A stretch of 64,000 nucleotides of DNA from Fomitopsis serialis (GCF_022376445.1 NW_025954985.1:1-64000); one strand, 5' to 3'; positions 33,457 to 46,601 are shown, counted from the first letter of the stretch. A program made the numbers and translations. Notes: generated from the letters alone by a model not told the origin.

Positions 33457-34167
33457 GCCGGGAGACAGTGAGGACGCTCGGTAGAGGTCGATGCCAACGT
33501 CGGAAAGGATTGGATTAGCGGGAAGGCTGGTTGCGGTCGCTCGCCCCGGAAAGTTAGGATATTAATGAGCGGATACGATTGGGCATCGACGAGCCTGTCG
33601 ACGCATGGATAAGTGAATCCGCAAAGTTGCGGAGGGCGTGCTCACCGTAGTTGCATCCACTCGAGCAGGGGGGTCGCGGGGTGAGACGGGACAGGGTGGA
33701 CGGGTGAGGAGGCGATGGTCAGGGCCCCAGGAACACGCGCCCACAGTTATCTCCTTCCGCGGACCATGAAGTCACATCATTATTACGTACACTACATTCA
33801 ATTCACACATTAGTGAGTTTATTACAAGTCAGTATATTTTTGTAGCTACGTTCATCGAGCCTCTTACCACAACATACTTATGTACAAGGCTTGTAACAAG
33901 GACACTTGAGCGTTCAACGTTCCACACTCATCCGAGTCTCCAGGAGCTCTTCCTTTCATGCGTCCTACCTGAGAATCTCTACCATCCACTTACAGAGCCG
34001 ACTATCCTGCCAGCTGCTGCAGCGTTCCGCGCTTGACCTGGCCTTGACTGCTGGCGAGTTGTGCAAACGCTGGTGTGTAACTGGTCGACCATAGTTCGTC
34101 CTCTTTGGTGTCAAACACATTCGTCATGAATGGCCAATCAAGCTCTTAGTCTTAGATTCATGACAGA
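33457..34167. other. Divergent promoter region
   Basis: A/T-rich from about 33775 to 33870. It separates the hypothetical gene (-) and IML1 (+). No gene seen. Confidence 0.4.
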
Positions 34168-37100
34168 ATGTCCAGTTCGCGGGCTGAATCACAGGCTCCG
34201 CAATACGGCCGTAGGCGGTCCAATACCGCGCAATCCCTCTACAGGCCTCCACCACAGGCCTCTGCCATACCGCTGAGATTCGGAGACACCAAAACGCTGA
34301 CCATTTGGGTTCACGATCCGAACCAACCGCCTGGCTCCAACGTTATTTTGAACCATGCGCATTGGCCTGGTGTTGCGGAGGGTGACATGCTCGCCGACGA
34401 ATCGTCTGGCTTTTTGTTCAGCGTGCAGAAGGATGAGGCTTCTGCGAGGCAGCAAGTAAGTGCAATTATACTTTCGGTCTGATGCACAGCTCATACCAAC
34501 ACTCCGGTCAGCTATCTATTCCACGTCCTGTGGCAGAGAAGTTTGGCTTGAGGAATCACGGCGAAGTGACCTTGACCAAGGTCAGGACACTCATGCCGCT
34601 CCCACCTTACCCAGTCAGTCGCTGAAGCGGAGTTATAGATCGACAAGTCGAAGTACTGCGCTAATTACGTGGAACTGACATTTCAAGACCAATATCTGGG
34701 ACGCAATGAGATGTGGAGACTTGGATCCACCTGGTCGGACAGTGCATCTATGTCCATCAGGAGATCTCCTTCATTGGTGTCATCGGTGCCAAGGTGCAAG
34801 CTATCTACATTGACGGGCGCAAGGTGTGTTCATATGGTCATGCACTATGCGGTGTTCTGAAATTACACCAGGTGCCTGCGGCCTACGTGACGCCCGCGAC
34901 CAAAACGGTATACCGCTCCTTGTCGGCGAAAGTGACCATCTTCATCCAAGTTTGTCGAGAGCTCTGGCAATTTGCTGGCGACGGCGAGCGGTATAACGAG
35001 AAAATCGTGCACTCCTTCCTCCCCGAGCTATTTTCGCAGTGGAACGAAGCGAAGACGAACCACATCGTAACGATTGTCCTCATCTCACGCGTCTTCTATG
35101 ACAGCTCCGAGATCCACATCGCAGCAGGACCCCTCCGACAGGACGACAGTGAGCGATGGTACAAGGACTTCTTCAAGGTCATCACTGATCTCGAAGTTCT
35201 GTACGATTGGAAACCTACTCTTGTTGACCTGAAGACGTCCTTCTGGGATTTCCAGCGAGATATCTTGCTCGCGCACCACTTCCATCACGCGTCACGGTCC
35301 TCGGAAACGCAGCCCGGCGAAGAACAAGTCCGGCTTGTCGGCCAACTTTCGTACGCCCGCGATGGCCCGCTGCTCGAGGCTCTGAATCTTGGGCTGAACC
35401 CTACGGAAACTCACTACATCGACCGGTCGCTCTCTTTAACGGGCTCTTCTACCATCATCATCACTCCTGGGACAGGCTATTTCCATGTGGGGAAGGAGCT
35501 TCTGCGCCTGACGACCACTCGCCTCCTGGACCAGGGCTTCGCAGTCGAGCTTGTCTCGCTGGCTAAGCCTCCCTTGCACCAGAGCCCGATATTCTCGTTC
35601 CAGGCGGTGGATCCTGAACTGACGGCGACCACGGGGAAAGGTGGTCCAAGGGCACTCGACCCGTTGTGGGCGGACGACGATGCGTCGCATGAGTGGGATG
35701 CGGAGAAGAGTACTTTCTGGTGGGAGCCGTTCTGGATGATGGCGTCGTTCTGGGACAAGCAGATGGACCAACCAATCAGACCAGACAGGTATGCTACTCT
35801 GTGTGACCTCGTTATTGCCGTAGCTGAACGTACGCCGTAGATTCGTCGCACGAGCGAAGATGCATGAGATTGAGATGCTCGGTCTTCTCGACCACGACGT
35901 GTTGTCCAACATCGAGATCCCCTTCCTAACGAATCTCGTGCCGAATGAAAACGCGGCTCCTGTCACGGCCGAAGATGCTGACCAGTTCGACTCAGATATC
36001 TTCTCGTATGGTCAAGAGCCTCAAGTTGGTACACACATGCGTCGTAGTCTTACTCTGACCTCATCTGGGAGTGGCACGCTATCTCGGGCTTCGACTGTAC
36101 GCCTGAGCGGGAGCTTCAGGGTGAACGCGGTCAACAGGGCTTCGACGACGTCTGCCTTCCCCTCCATAGAGGAGAGTCCACGAAACCCTCTTATGGACCT
36201 CCCCCTTGAGAGGTCTTTGGATGCTGAGAGCAGACTCCTGTCGGCGCCGTCGGGTGGGCTGAGCACATCACCGTCCCAATCCTCCATGCGATCCGTCCGC
36301 TCGTCCTACTCCCACAAAAGCACGGCTTCTGCGATGTCATCGACTAGCCACCGATCACGAACTAGCAAGGCCCCGTTATCGCGTGGCTCTACTAGCATGA
36401 AGTCTCGCTTGACTCCATCGTGGCTCTTCAATCCTTTTAGGAGCGGCATCAGCCAGCCGCAGACCTCTCCGGTGTCTGTCTCGACCAGTCGCGGCGCGAA
36501 CTCCGAGACGCAGGACACAACTCAGTCGACCTCTTCCGATAATTCATCGAACACCTCAACCGCTGTCCCGACGCCCGAGCAGAACTCTCCAGAGAAGAAG
36601 GCGGTTCAGATCCCTCGATCCAACTCCGTTCGCAAGAGACCTACAGATGAGGAGACCTTGGTCTCCCGCCAGGCATCGCCGAGGCATCTCTCCCCATTGA
36701 ATGCTTCCCCGCGTGACTCATTCCTGGCCGGTAGGCGGAGGACGATCAGCAAAACATCCACACAGCTCTCCCTCGTTCCGTCTGCACCTCCGCTCAGAAC
36801 CGACCCCAGCAAGCCGACATCAGCTGTCCTGTACCCGCTTTCCTCCCTCGCCCGGCGATGGCAACACTTGTTCCCGCAGCCCCTTTCCAAACACGATATC
36901 AAATGGAAGGCGATGATCATCCCGGGATGCCTGCCGCTCACGACAGAGTTCTTCCCATTCATGTCGGAACTAGAGACGACGTACGACATGCACCCATACG
37001 ACTTGTGGTTGATCCAGCAGATATGCAGTCATTCTTGGTGAGACCGCCCAGTGCAGCTGGCAACGCGGACGACGTTCGACGTGCCTGGGCTCTCATAGTC

Positions 37101-39153
37101 ATGCGCGGGATGGTCGCTGTCCGATTAGCACAGGGCTTCCAATTCGTGATAAGGCCTCCCAAGTCCATACAGCAACCGGAGGACGCACACAACGCGTTGC
37201 GCCGTGCGCGCTCCTATCTCGCGGAGGATGACACGAGTTCCAAGCCGGTCGGTATCGCGGACGTTCTCAAGTCTGCGGATGATCCGGTCTACCTCAGCAT
37301 GAGCAATGAGATACATCGCATTGCGTACATCGGTGATTCCATCCAGGTGCGGCGGTGGGTGCGCACGATGCCACGCACACGACCTCTCAGCTACCAGTGC
37401 CTCATCTGGCCAAAGCTTGGGGTCGGGTATACCGAGCTGGTCACCTCCTTCGTCTCCCATGGACTAGAGAACTACGGCTGGAACAGGCAAGTTGCTCACG
37501 CGTTGCAATGGCATGTTAGGTACCCGTAACTCACATCTTTCCAGGCTTGACATGCTAGTCGCGGGATACGAAAGTCAGTTCAACGAATCGATACGTTATT
37601 GGCGGACTCGCTTCGTCGTCATTCCCACTGACGAGTCGCCAAGCATTCATAACGGTCCCAATGGGGAGGAGCTCAACGAGGAGGAAGTACGCCTGCTCGG
37701 CATCGACAAGCTCGCCGAGTTATTCTCTAGAGCACGTTGGATCCCTCCCGAGGACCGAGGCAAGCCTGTCCCACCAATCCGCTTCCTCACGACCGATCTA
37801 GACCCGGCTGCAAGCGTCCTTGACGAGTCTCTGACAGCGCAATTGGAGGACATTCACGCTTCCGGCCCGTTGCGCAAGAAGCCCAAGAGTGCCAGAGACA
37901 TCGGCGATACGTCTCTTCTAGCTATCGCGAAGGCCATGCGGGAGGAGGACGGCGTGCCTATTAAAGAGCATAGGTGGCACGGTAAGAAGTACGCGAACTC
38001 ATTCACTGGTTCAGACTTCGTATCCTGGCTCGTGCGCGAATTCCGCGATGTATCCACTAGGGAGCAAGGTACTGAGTGGGGCGGGAAGTTGCAAGAACAA
38101 GGGCTATTTGAGCACTGTAGGGGGGCGCACGGGTTCCTTGACGGGTACGTCAATGAATTGTCACGCTGATTATTCTCACTCATCAACTGCGCAGACACTA
38201 TTTCTACACCTTGCGAGGCGAGTACCTTATTCCTATGACACCAAGAGGCGGAGGTTGGTTCCGCGCCTCTCGTCACGTTTCGGGAGAAGAACCAAGCATG
38301 AGACCGGTTCATTATCCAGGCAACGTGGAGAAGGGTTCGCCAGCGTCTCGCAAGGCGAAGAAGCGTCTGATCTTCAGTCAGAGCATGGTGATAGATACTG
38401 ATCCCAACAAGGTGAGGGCTTCGTTAACTGAGCCTTCGTCCTGCTCATCCATATGGTCAATTCGCACAGCGGAGTGACCAAGCCGAAGCAGTAATTCTCC
38501 ACCACGACATCATTCATAACCCTGCGACTTGCTTTCACTTCGAATTGCAGTGGATCGGTACAACTGCGCGGTGTATCGATGATCTTCTTCGTCAGTGGAG
38601 CCGAACTATCGAACGTTATGGCCTCAAGCTAGTCGAGGGCTACGTGACGCAGATTTGCGACATCCAGGAACGCAACCCGTTCCAATCTTGCTTCCCTGTG
38701 CCACTGGCTGAGCCCCCGCCCATTGTCCCTGATTTTGAGAACCGGGTCGTGGAAGGCGTTCAGACGAGGCATTACTTCGAGTATGCTATCCTCCGCAAGT
38801 TCGGGTTCGTGGTGGACATCGAAGCTGCATCGTTATACCCAGACTCGGTTGACGTTGTCTATTCGTATCGTCGCTCGCCCTTCAAGTATTCGCAGTGGGT
38901 TCATCGGTCTGGGGTCGCTTTCGTCCAAGTGCTAGGCGGTCGAGAAGGCTTCCTATTCCTCACCAATCGCTTGATGGCTCCGGGTCGCATTGGGACGGCC
39001 CTCAATTACCAGAGGCCTGCAGCTGCAGCCGAACAGATCCGCATGAAGTTACAGAGGCTTTGCTCGGATCGCGAGGCGTTACGCAGGTTCTACGAGGACG
39101 AAATAGCGCAGCTGCCTCCGACACTAGATGAACCGCCTCCTCTGCGGATATGA
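34168..39153 (+). CDS. IML1: IML1/DEPDC5, GATOR1 (SEACIT) subunit
   Basis: Vacuole-associated negative regulator of TORC1: with Npr2 and Npr3 it acts on Gtr/Rag GTPases under amino-acid shortage. Signatures: N-terminal VPR-like SIPRPVAEKFGLRNHGEVTLTK, FQDQYLGRNEMWRLG, LVGQCIYVHQEISFIG, KVTIFIQVCRELWQFAGDGERYNEKIVHSFLPELF, SSTIIITPGTGYFHV, a long Ser-rich linker (36.0-36.8 kb), DPADMQSFLVRPPS, DDVRRAWALIVMRGM, IRLAQGF-type VRLAQGFQFV, and a DEP domain (HRWHGKKYANSFTGSDFVSWLV...GHYFYTL). The C-part has HYFEYAILRKFGFVVDIEA and GTALNYQRPA. There are at least seven exons. Two places (about 34735 and 37012) need one extra base to keep frame, in otherwise well-conserved blocks. Confidence 0.92.
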
Positions 39154-39669
39154 TTGTGGGTGCTCGGTTACCTCGTAACACTTACATTCGACACCTGACT
39201 CGAAGCTCGGAACATCTACGCACACGGTTCGCCGTCAGTATACCACTCATAATTGACGCATTACAAACATATCACTGTCTGGTGCACACATCTTGCAAAG
39301 CTAGGCATCCCTATCGGTAAGAGAACTCCCACATCGTCGATGTCTTTCACGCGGTCGTTGACTATGTCGAGACTAGCTACACGCAGTGACTTACAACTGT
39401 CCCGTCTTCGATATGTTAGTTAGTAAGCGATGACGCGACCACTGTCTTGCCTTATCTTTTGGATAATGCGGCCATCGTGTGGTGCATCGAAGGCATGGTC
39501 ACTTTTTGCCTCGAGTCCTCGGACCCCTTTGCATTGTTCTGACGTCGGGTCATATGGTTGCACACAGCCTTGCACTGTCAGACCGCTAGGATCCGAGTCG
39601 CCGACTCATCATACAAAACTGTTCAACGGAGAGTCGCACAGGCTCCTGCCGTCTACCACCTATGACGAT
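39154..39669. other. Intergenic region
   Basis: No gene. An open frame from 39430 runs into the F-box gene, but its first 80 residues show no conserved sequence, so the start is taken at 39670. Confidence 0.4.
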
Positions 39670-41066
39670 ATGGGGGATAGTAGTCCCGCTGTTATCCATC
39701 AACTGCCCTATGACATCCTCCTCCACATCTCCTCCCTTCTACCTGCGACTGACATTGCCCATTTGCTCAGCACCTGCCAAGCGCTGCGTCCTCTATCTTA
39801 CGACGAGTACATCTGGAAGAAGCTCTCAAATCGCGTTGGAGTGCACGACTTGACCGGCTTTGGCGGTCGGTCATTCCGCGATGTGTATATTGGGCTCCTG
39901 CACACATACTCTCCGTTGCTTGGCCTATGGGCCGGGGATCATCCGTTTACGGGCCAGATCCTCGAATTCCGTCTGGATCTCGGAGGTCAAGGACGGTCGC
40001 CCGGGATTGTGGGCGAGGTGTGGATCTTTAGATCGCTCGAACCTGAAGAGTTCGATGATCCAATTGCGATACAGCATCCAACACGCGTCCCTGTACTGTG
40101 GATCGGGTTTCTTGATCGCAGCTTGGGGGACGAATCGGGTGAAGCTCAAAAGGACGCGGCGGCCTCCTGTTTCGTCGTTAATGGGCAGACGTCCGCACAT
40201 CCAGCGCATCTGACTATCATGTCGGAGACGAAGGAGAGCATCTACCTCCATACACGATATGGCCAGCATCAGCACCCTACCTTTCCGCATCCCGCTTGGC
40301 ACGAACCAGTCGTCCGTTTCCCAGAAGCACAACACGTCCACCCATGAACGTCTCCCACTCCACACGCTTGACATATCGTCTCGCCCGCTAGTGCCCATTT
40401 GCTTCAAGGCTGCCTCTGACACCGAACCCCTCGTGCGATATCTATCACTTGCAGTCGCGGCTGCATCGAATCACTTTCACCCTTCCTGGGCTTCAGGAGC
40501 TGCATCCAGGACCCTTCGCGGTATTACCCGTTGCGCTCGCAGGAAAACCTCTGCGCAGGCGCGGCTGGAGTCAGCCCTATGGGTCCATCGCGTCTCGCTG
40601 GCCTCTGGCTCGGCTCTTATGGGGCACATGGAACAGAGTGTCTCTTCCTGACTTACGACGATACGCTCAAGTCCTTACGTGCTATCAAGGTCACTGGAGA
40701 TGAAAACGTGCCTCGAGGGAGCATAAGCTGGGATGTATCACAGCTGAGACCCACCAGTTGTCAGGACCGGAGCGCGACTTGTGGTCGCGTGCGATTGGGG
40801 ACATCGTCCCGGCATACACTTATCGTGGGCTGGGTACTGTCAGCGGTCGTGGTTACATGTACGTGTGATGCCGCTCCGCTTCCTGCATGGTATGCTGAAC
40901 ACGATGCATGCTTGATAGGCCTCACCAAAGAGTGCATTTCGATGTAATCCTTGCTGTGGTCGGGCCGGACGAATTGCGTCTCCTGTGGATCGACGACGGA
41001 GATATCTTCGGTTTGATACGCTACCACGACAACGCCGTGACGCAATCCGAGATCAAGGAGACATAG
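39670..41066 (+). pseudogene. F-box protein gene, paralogue of the left-edge gene, frame-disrupted
   Basis: Starts MGDSSPAVIHQLPYDILLHISSLLPATDIAHLLSTC (F-box), then RSFRDVYIGLLHTYSPLLGLWAGDHPFTGQILEFRLD, GIVGEVWIFRS and RVPVLWIGFLDRS. After about 40340 the frame breaks three times (near 40340, 40505 and 40735), while conserved blocks persist: RYYPLRSQENL, RLAGLWLGSYGAHGTECLFLTYDD, IKVTGDENVPRGSISW, YRGLGTVSGRGYM, VVGPDELRLLWID. A genuine GT-AG intron (40857-40918) is still recognisable between RGYM and PHQRVHFDV. Every break is explained by single missing or added bases. Likely a decayed SCF receptor, unless the breaks are sequence errors. Confidence 0.65.
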
Positions 41067-41655
41067 ACGTGACACCTGTATGTGCTCAGCAAGTGTAAGC
41101 TCACTTCGGCCGTGTATCCTCTTTGACTCGCTCGGTATTGACTGCCACACGTATAGGCAACAATCCACCGATCTTGTCGACATGAGTCTGGCCATTGTAT
41201 CCAGCTTTCTCCAGTGAACGATCCATGCATCGTCGTTGAAAAGAGATTCGCCTTGCTGATAGGCTTGCTATTGACGCTCCATATACAGAAGCAGGTTCTG
41301 GTCGATACAGTTCGTCAGGTGTTGTACAAGCCGTACAAAACGTAGACCTCATAGCCAGTCGTGATCGGCCATATGTAATAGCGAAACAAGCTTTGTGTGG
41401 TGGGTTCCTGGGTTGTATCATTCGCAGGTTACGAGGTTGCGCAATAGGCATCGTGGTCTACTGTGAAGTATGCAACTTGAAGAACGAGTTGGCTATGATG
41501 CGTTCGTTACGACGATCATCGTCGTGATGAACGCTTTTACGGAGCTGCTAGGTTACAAGTGATCCATTCGATATCATATGTCAACGTTTCAACAGTGATT
41601 TCTCTCCGACTCGGACGCATCTCATCTTTGAACCCACCCAGAGACTCGGCCGCGT
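41067..41655. other. Intergenic region
   Basis: No gene seen in either strand. Confidence 0.35.
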
Positions 41656-42129
41656 TCACCGAGATCGACATCCTCTCCGCTGTGCCAAACGGCCCACCGA
41701 TGAACATTCATAGAAGGCAGATCCAACCATCCAGCGTTCCCATGCGATCCCGTTCGTACGCCGCCTGCGCAAAAGACAGTCCAGCATGTCCCGCGCCGTA
41801 TGGATGTGCCCGAAAACATGCAGCCGTGATTGGACACGCCATCGCGCATCGAGTACAGTACGGTAGCCCGCCCCTGCTTGCAGATCGAGATGATATACTG
41901 CAGGTTCGTGCGTCACCAACACGGTCGCAACTTGAGATGGGCCACTGAGTGAGGCTGCGCCACCGGCACTTGGCGAGAACGTATACCGCCGCGGTCTGAT
42001 TGGTTGGCACTCAGCAGACGCCGGTACGATGTTCAACATCGCTTGCACTCCGGGCCAGCTTGGTGAGTGTCTCACATATGTCAAGTATTTCCAGCCAACG
42101 TCTTGCACCACCAGTACGAATCGGACCAA
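41656..42129 (-). pseudogene. Calcineurin-like metallophosphoesterase remnant
   Basis: The reverse-strand frame contains VLVTHEPAVYHLDLQAG (expected VTHxPP..HLD) and RVQSRLHVFGHIHTARD, i.e. the C-terminal GH(I/V)H metal-binding motif of fungal metallophosphoesterases, and a possible start of the following block. The N-terminal metal motifs (DxH, GD, GNH) are not visible upstream, and VYVLAKCRW-type sequence is in another frame, so this is a 5'-truncated, decayed copy. Such enzymes hydrolyse phosphoesters with two metal ions; this one is not expected to work. Confidence 0.5.
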
Positions 42130-43183
42130 GCTAGTGCCACATAGTATGCCATATCAGCAGCCGTGTCAAGCGAGAACTTGAACGCCCACTGGCAGGGCCG
42201 CTTGCACACGTTCTACTAATGCCGCCGGTGACGAGGCAGAGGGTACGTGCGGTACTTGTGCGTCGCATGCAAGGAAAATGATTATGAATACCGTAGAGAA
42301 TCCAGGTCAACTAGCGTATGAGCGATGCTCAAGTGAAAATGGAATGGCCGAAATTTCACTCGACTCTCACCTGCGGTTTGACTTCGTTATACATTGAACC
42401 TAGTACGATATCCCTCATCAGACTGTCTCTATTCATTCACAGAAGGATTTCGACGGAAGGAAGTATTATGTCACCTCGTTTGCAGTGGCCAAGATCCGAA
42501 ACGGTGCTGTGCATTTCTTCACATCGCAGTTAGGTCATAGGCTGTGTGACATCTGGAAGTTCAACTTTCGTAAATGAACAGTGGCGAGCCTCAGGGTTTG
42601 CGCTCAACACAAACTACGTAGGTGCATCGGCCTAAGCGATTCTCATCTCATTGACTGATTGTAGCCTTATAGGATGCACCTTAGGGAGACTGCGGCGACG
42701 CGTTCAATGGAACATCGATAATGGCCTCCTGTATTGAACCAGTCCTCCGATCAAGGGTCCAAATACGAAGACCTATTTGATCTGGGAGGCATAGACCACA
42801 TGCCGAGGGCATGCGCTGTGCACGTTGCAGTCGAAGCTGTCCCTTGCCAGGCTACGCCACAGTTGACACAACCTTGCTAAGTTTGCATAGACTTCCGTTC
42901 TAACAGGTGTTGCGTCGATCGCAGGCTGTTATCGCCTATAAACCCTCCTTCGACGGTCTTCCTCAAGAGCGCCTCTCGACGACTATCTCTGGCAGCAGGT
43001 ACGTTTACAGGACTATCAATCCGTTGTCTTGACTGACATATGTGCGTGCCTCGCTTGATATCGCACTCCGTGACAAGCTCAGCCATGGGTGGCGTCGCTT
43101 CAGCCGTGACTAGGTCGCCTCTGTGTTCTCCCCATCTCCATGCCGTCCGCGGCATCGCAAGAGTACTCCAAGGAGCATCAGCC
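42130..43183. other. Intergenic region
   Basis: No gene seen. Leads into the GTPase cluster. Confidence 0.35.
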
Positions 43184-44331
43184 ATGGGCAGTTCGCGGGA
43201 ACCCTGTATGGAAGAGCTGGAATACCGCATGCAACAGCAGCAACTGGCTATCCAGGCCGCGGGGGCCACCAGGCCAGGGCCGAGAGGCTCGCCGCATCGC
43301 GGAAGATGGTGAGGCAATCCGAGGAGCAAAGGATGAGGTTGAGGAACTGTCAGACGGCAGGAAGAAGAGAGCATTCGCAGCGAGGAGGCCAGGCGAAGGG
43401 CGGAGGAAGAATTCAGGAGGGCCGACGCAGACAGGCGCATGGCGGAGGAGGGGAGGAGGCAAGCGGAGGCCAACGCCAGGCGAGCGGATGAAGGCGCGCT
43501 GTAGCCGAGGCTGACGCGCGGAGGGCGCAGCAGGAGCAGCAGAGGGCCGATCAGGCTCGACAGGAAGCAGAAAGGACCGCGGCGGACGCTAAGGCAGCGC
43601 GCGAAAAGGCGGAGAAGGACTTGCGCGAGGGCATCCGCCCGATCGTCATTCCTACTATGGCTCAGTTTCGCGCGACGAAGGCCCGCCTGCAGTACAAGGA
43701 AGGCCTCTTCCACTTCGCCGTTGCCGGCATCGCAGGCGGCGGCAAGTCATCTCTGATCAACGCTTTCCGCGGTCTTCGTAACAAGGACAGGGGCGCTGCA
43801 CCCACAGGCATCGTCGAGACGACCAGCGTCATCACTCGTTACCCCGACTCCAACCCTTCGAATCCGTTCGTGTGGTACGACGTTCCCGGTGCTGGCACGC
43901 TGTCCATCCCCGACTGGCAGTACTTCACCGACCAGGGACTCTACATCTTTGACTGTATCGTCGTCCTCTTCGACAACCGCTTCACCGCGACGGATGTAGC
44001 CATCCTCCGTAACTGTGCCCGCTTCCAAATCCCTACCTACATCGTCCGCTCGAAGTCAAAGCAGCACATCCTGAACGCTGCGAATGACATGGACGACGAG
44101 GACGAGGACATTACCGAAAGGGCACGCGAGAAGTACATCCGAGAGACGCGTGCGAGCGTCGCACGCAATCTGAAGGCAGCGGGCCTGCCCGAGCAGCGAG
44201 CGTACATGGTCGACAAGGACACGATGGCCCAGGTCGTGAAGGGAAGAGAGCCGGAAGGATACATCGACGAATGGGAGTTGCTCCAGGACCTCCTCGGCGA
44301 GGCACGTCGCCGGCGCGTGGTTGAGAACTGA
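43184..44331 (+). CDS. IRG-like coiled-coil GTPase, copy A
   Basis: Resembles interferon-inducible/immunity-related GTPases (IIGP family). The N-terminus is MGSSREPCMEELEYRMQQQQLAIQAA, then an Ala/Arg/Glu coiled coil (EEARRRAEEEFRRADADRR), then a G domain: G1 GIAGGGKSSLINAFRGL, G2 region TGIVETTSVITRYPD, G3 WYDVPGAGT, FDCIVVLFDNRFTATDVAILRNCARF, G4 position YIVRSKSKQ, and the helical end RARE-type EKYIRETRASVARNLKAAGLPEQ and DEWELLQDLLGEARRRR. From 43621 to the stop the G domain is intact. The coiled-coil region needs at least two single-base corrections (about 43270-43300 and 43502). It pairs most closely with copy D. GTP-driven membrane or protein targeting is inferred from the family only. 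Confidence 0.72.
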
Positions 44332-45392
44332 TGCAGGCTTCCGTAGGACTTCGTCTGTGTCGGGATACACCGTTTTGGCTCTGCACCGTCTGTCATATGA
44401 TGTTATGCATTCATGCCTCGCCTCGCCGGTCGCCTGAAACTAGTTTTCCTTCATTTACTCGAGCTCAGTGACTGACTATTGAGAGCTGTTGGATTTGGGC
44501 TGCATCTTGTCATTGTAAGTCTGCTGGTCCAGTGCTATGCCTAGGCCTCATATCAAAACGTCCGTCCCACATGTTTTGGATCGCCACGCGTACAAGGACA
44601 CCGAAACTTGCAGGTCCTCAAATTAAATCTACCAGGAGCGTGTACGCTGTAGCTATATGCACAAATACCCTCAGTACCATCGTCGCGGTGGTTCACCGCT
44701 TCGACCACTTCGACAAGGATGCAAGTACCAAATGTAGGTAGACAGATTATTTAGGCATGTCGAAGGACTGCACAGGATCGAAGCCCGCGCGGCTGTGCGC
44801 AGGGACATGCTCTACTCGGAAGGCCGCTTGCAGCCTGCAGTGCAATGTAGCCTGACAGGCTTCATACGTCAAACTGATTCGTGGGCACATGAGTCACAGC
44901 CATGAGTGCACGAACCCAGCGTGAGACCGATCGGAGGGGCTCCTCTTCGGATGTGGTCCAAACTCGACTGCTCGTCATTTCCGTCAGGCCTGCTGCGAAG
45001 TATCCGTACCTGAGACCCAAGTATACATACGATACACGCACTGCAGAATCCTCGCCGTTCGCTGTGACGAGGCGCGAAGCCGGAGCGCAGGGCACCTAAC
45101 CGCACAGCACACTTCCGCGGAATGGAAGGCAGTCCTGCTGGCATGCAGCACGTTCAGTTTGTTGAACTTAACTTAGACTGTGCACATGCTCGCTGTTTAA
45201 GATGCTTGCCGACGGTCTAGCTCTGCACGCCCCGCTCTCCGCCTTCCGAGCAGTGAAGAGGCTGGCTAGATTCTCTAGGTCAGTACGATAGAGGCTCTTG
45301 CTCGTTGAGCTCACATGTGCTCCGCAATTCATGCTCATCCACGCGGCCGCAGTACTCGAGAAGCCTTGAAGGAGCTAGCAGCGACAGCAACC
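44332..45392. other. Spacer between GTPase copies A and B
   Basis: No gene seen. If the cluster arose by inverted duplication, this should align with the reverse complement of 56600-57400. Confidence 0.35.
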
Positions 45393-46601
45393 ATGGGCGG
45401 CTCGCATTCCCATCCAGACCACGACTGGCAGCATCAGGAATGGCTCAGGCAAGAACAGCAACGCGCAGAAGAGCGCCAGCGGCAGGCGGAAGAAGCAGCA
45501 AGGCATGCAGAGGAGGCGAGACAGCGAGCGGAAGAAGAGGCCCGACGTGCCGAAGAGCAGCGGCGGTGGGCTGAACAGCAGAGACAACAGGCAGAAGCGG
45601 AGGCTCGACGAAGGGAGGAAGAAAGGGTTCGAGCTGAAGAGGAAAGACGGCGGGCCGAGGAACAGGCTAGAAGGGCCGAGGAGGAGAGGCGCAGGGTCGA
45701 AGAGGAGAGGCGACGAGCGGAGGAGGCGGCAAGGGTTGCAGAAGAAGCGCGCCGCAGGGCTGAGGAAGAACGTCAGAGGAGACAGCGCGAGCAGGAAGAA
45801 GCCGAGCGCGCCAGACAGGCTGCTGAGAGAGCGGCTGCCGAAGCACGGCTCAGCAAGAGGAGGCCGAACGACAGCTGCGGGAAGGAGCCCAGCCTGTCGT
45901 CGTCCCTACAATACAGCAGATCCGCGACGCGAAGCAACGCTTGGAATACCAAGAAGGATACCTGCACGTCGCATCGCAGGTATAGCCGGCAGCGGCAAGT
46001 CGTCTTTCATCAACGCCCTGCGCGGCCTCCGCAACGGCGAACCAGGCGCTGCGGAGACTGGGATCGTCGAGACCACCAGCGTCATCGCAAGCTATCCCGA
46101 TCCCGACCCCAACAAGCACATCGCCTGGTACGATGTGCCAGGTGCCGGCACTCTTTCCATCCCAGATTGGGAGTACTTCACCGACCAGGGGCTATACGTC
46201 TTCGACTGCATCCTGGTGCTCTTCGACGCACGCTTCACAGCGACAGACGTCGCGATCCTGCGGAACTGTGCGCGCTTCCGCATACCCGCGTTCGTCGTCC
46301 GCTCGAAGGCCCTCCAGCACATTCGCAACCTTGCCGAGGACATGGGAGGCGAGGACAGCGACATCGAAGACGGAGACACGGCGCCCGCAGCCCTTGCGCG
46401 TGCGCGGGAGCAGTACGTCAGGGAGTCGCGGGAGAGCGTCGCACGGAACCTCGAGTTGGCGGAGCTGCCCCAGCAACGGGTCTATCTGGTGGACAAGCAG
46501 GCGCTGGTGCCGCTTATTAACGGACAAGGCTCAGAGATACGATCGACGAGGACGATTTGCTGGAAATCCTAGCCCAAGAGGCAAGGAGAATGCGAGGCTA
46601 G
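45393..46601 (+). CDS. IRG-like coiled-coil GTPase, copy B
   Basis: Starts MGGSHSHPDHDW (Gly2 and Ser6 fit an N-myristoylation site), then about 140 residues of a near-perfect Arg/Glu/Ala coiled coil (repeats of RRAEEE), then QPVVVPTIQQIRDAKQRLEYQEGYLHVA and the G domain: GIAGSGKSSFINALRGLRNGE, TGIVETTSVIASYPD, WYDVPGAGT, VLFDARFTATDVAILRNCARF, VVRSKALQH, RESRESVARNLELAELPQQRVYLVDKQAL. Three one-base deletions break the frame: near 45850 (before QQEEAERQL), near 45977 (CGC-ATCGC, where copy C has CGCGATCGC) and near 46537 (before DTIDEDDLLEIL). Closest to copy C. Either decayed or affected by consensus errors. Confidence 0.7.

Noticed and set aside
45505..46572. A 355-codon forward frame overlapping GTPase copy B
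   Set aside because: It joins Arg/Lys-rich shadow sequence of the coiled coil to the real G-domain frame only because copy B has one-base deletions; it is not a separate gene.
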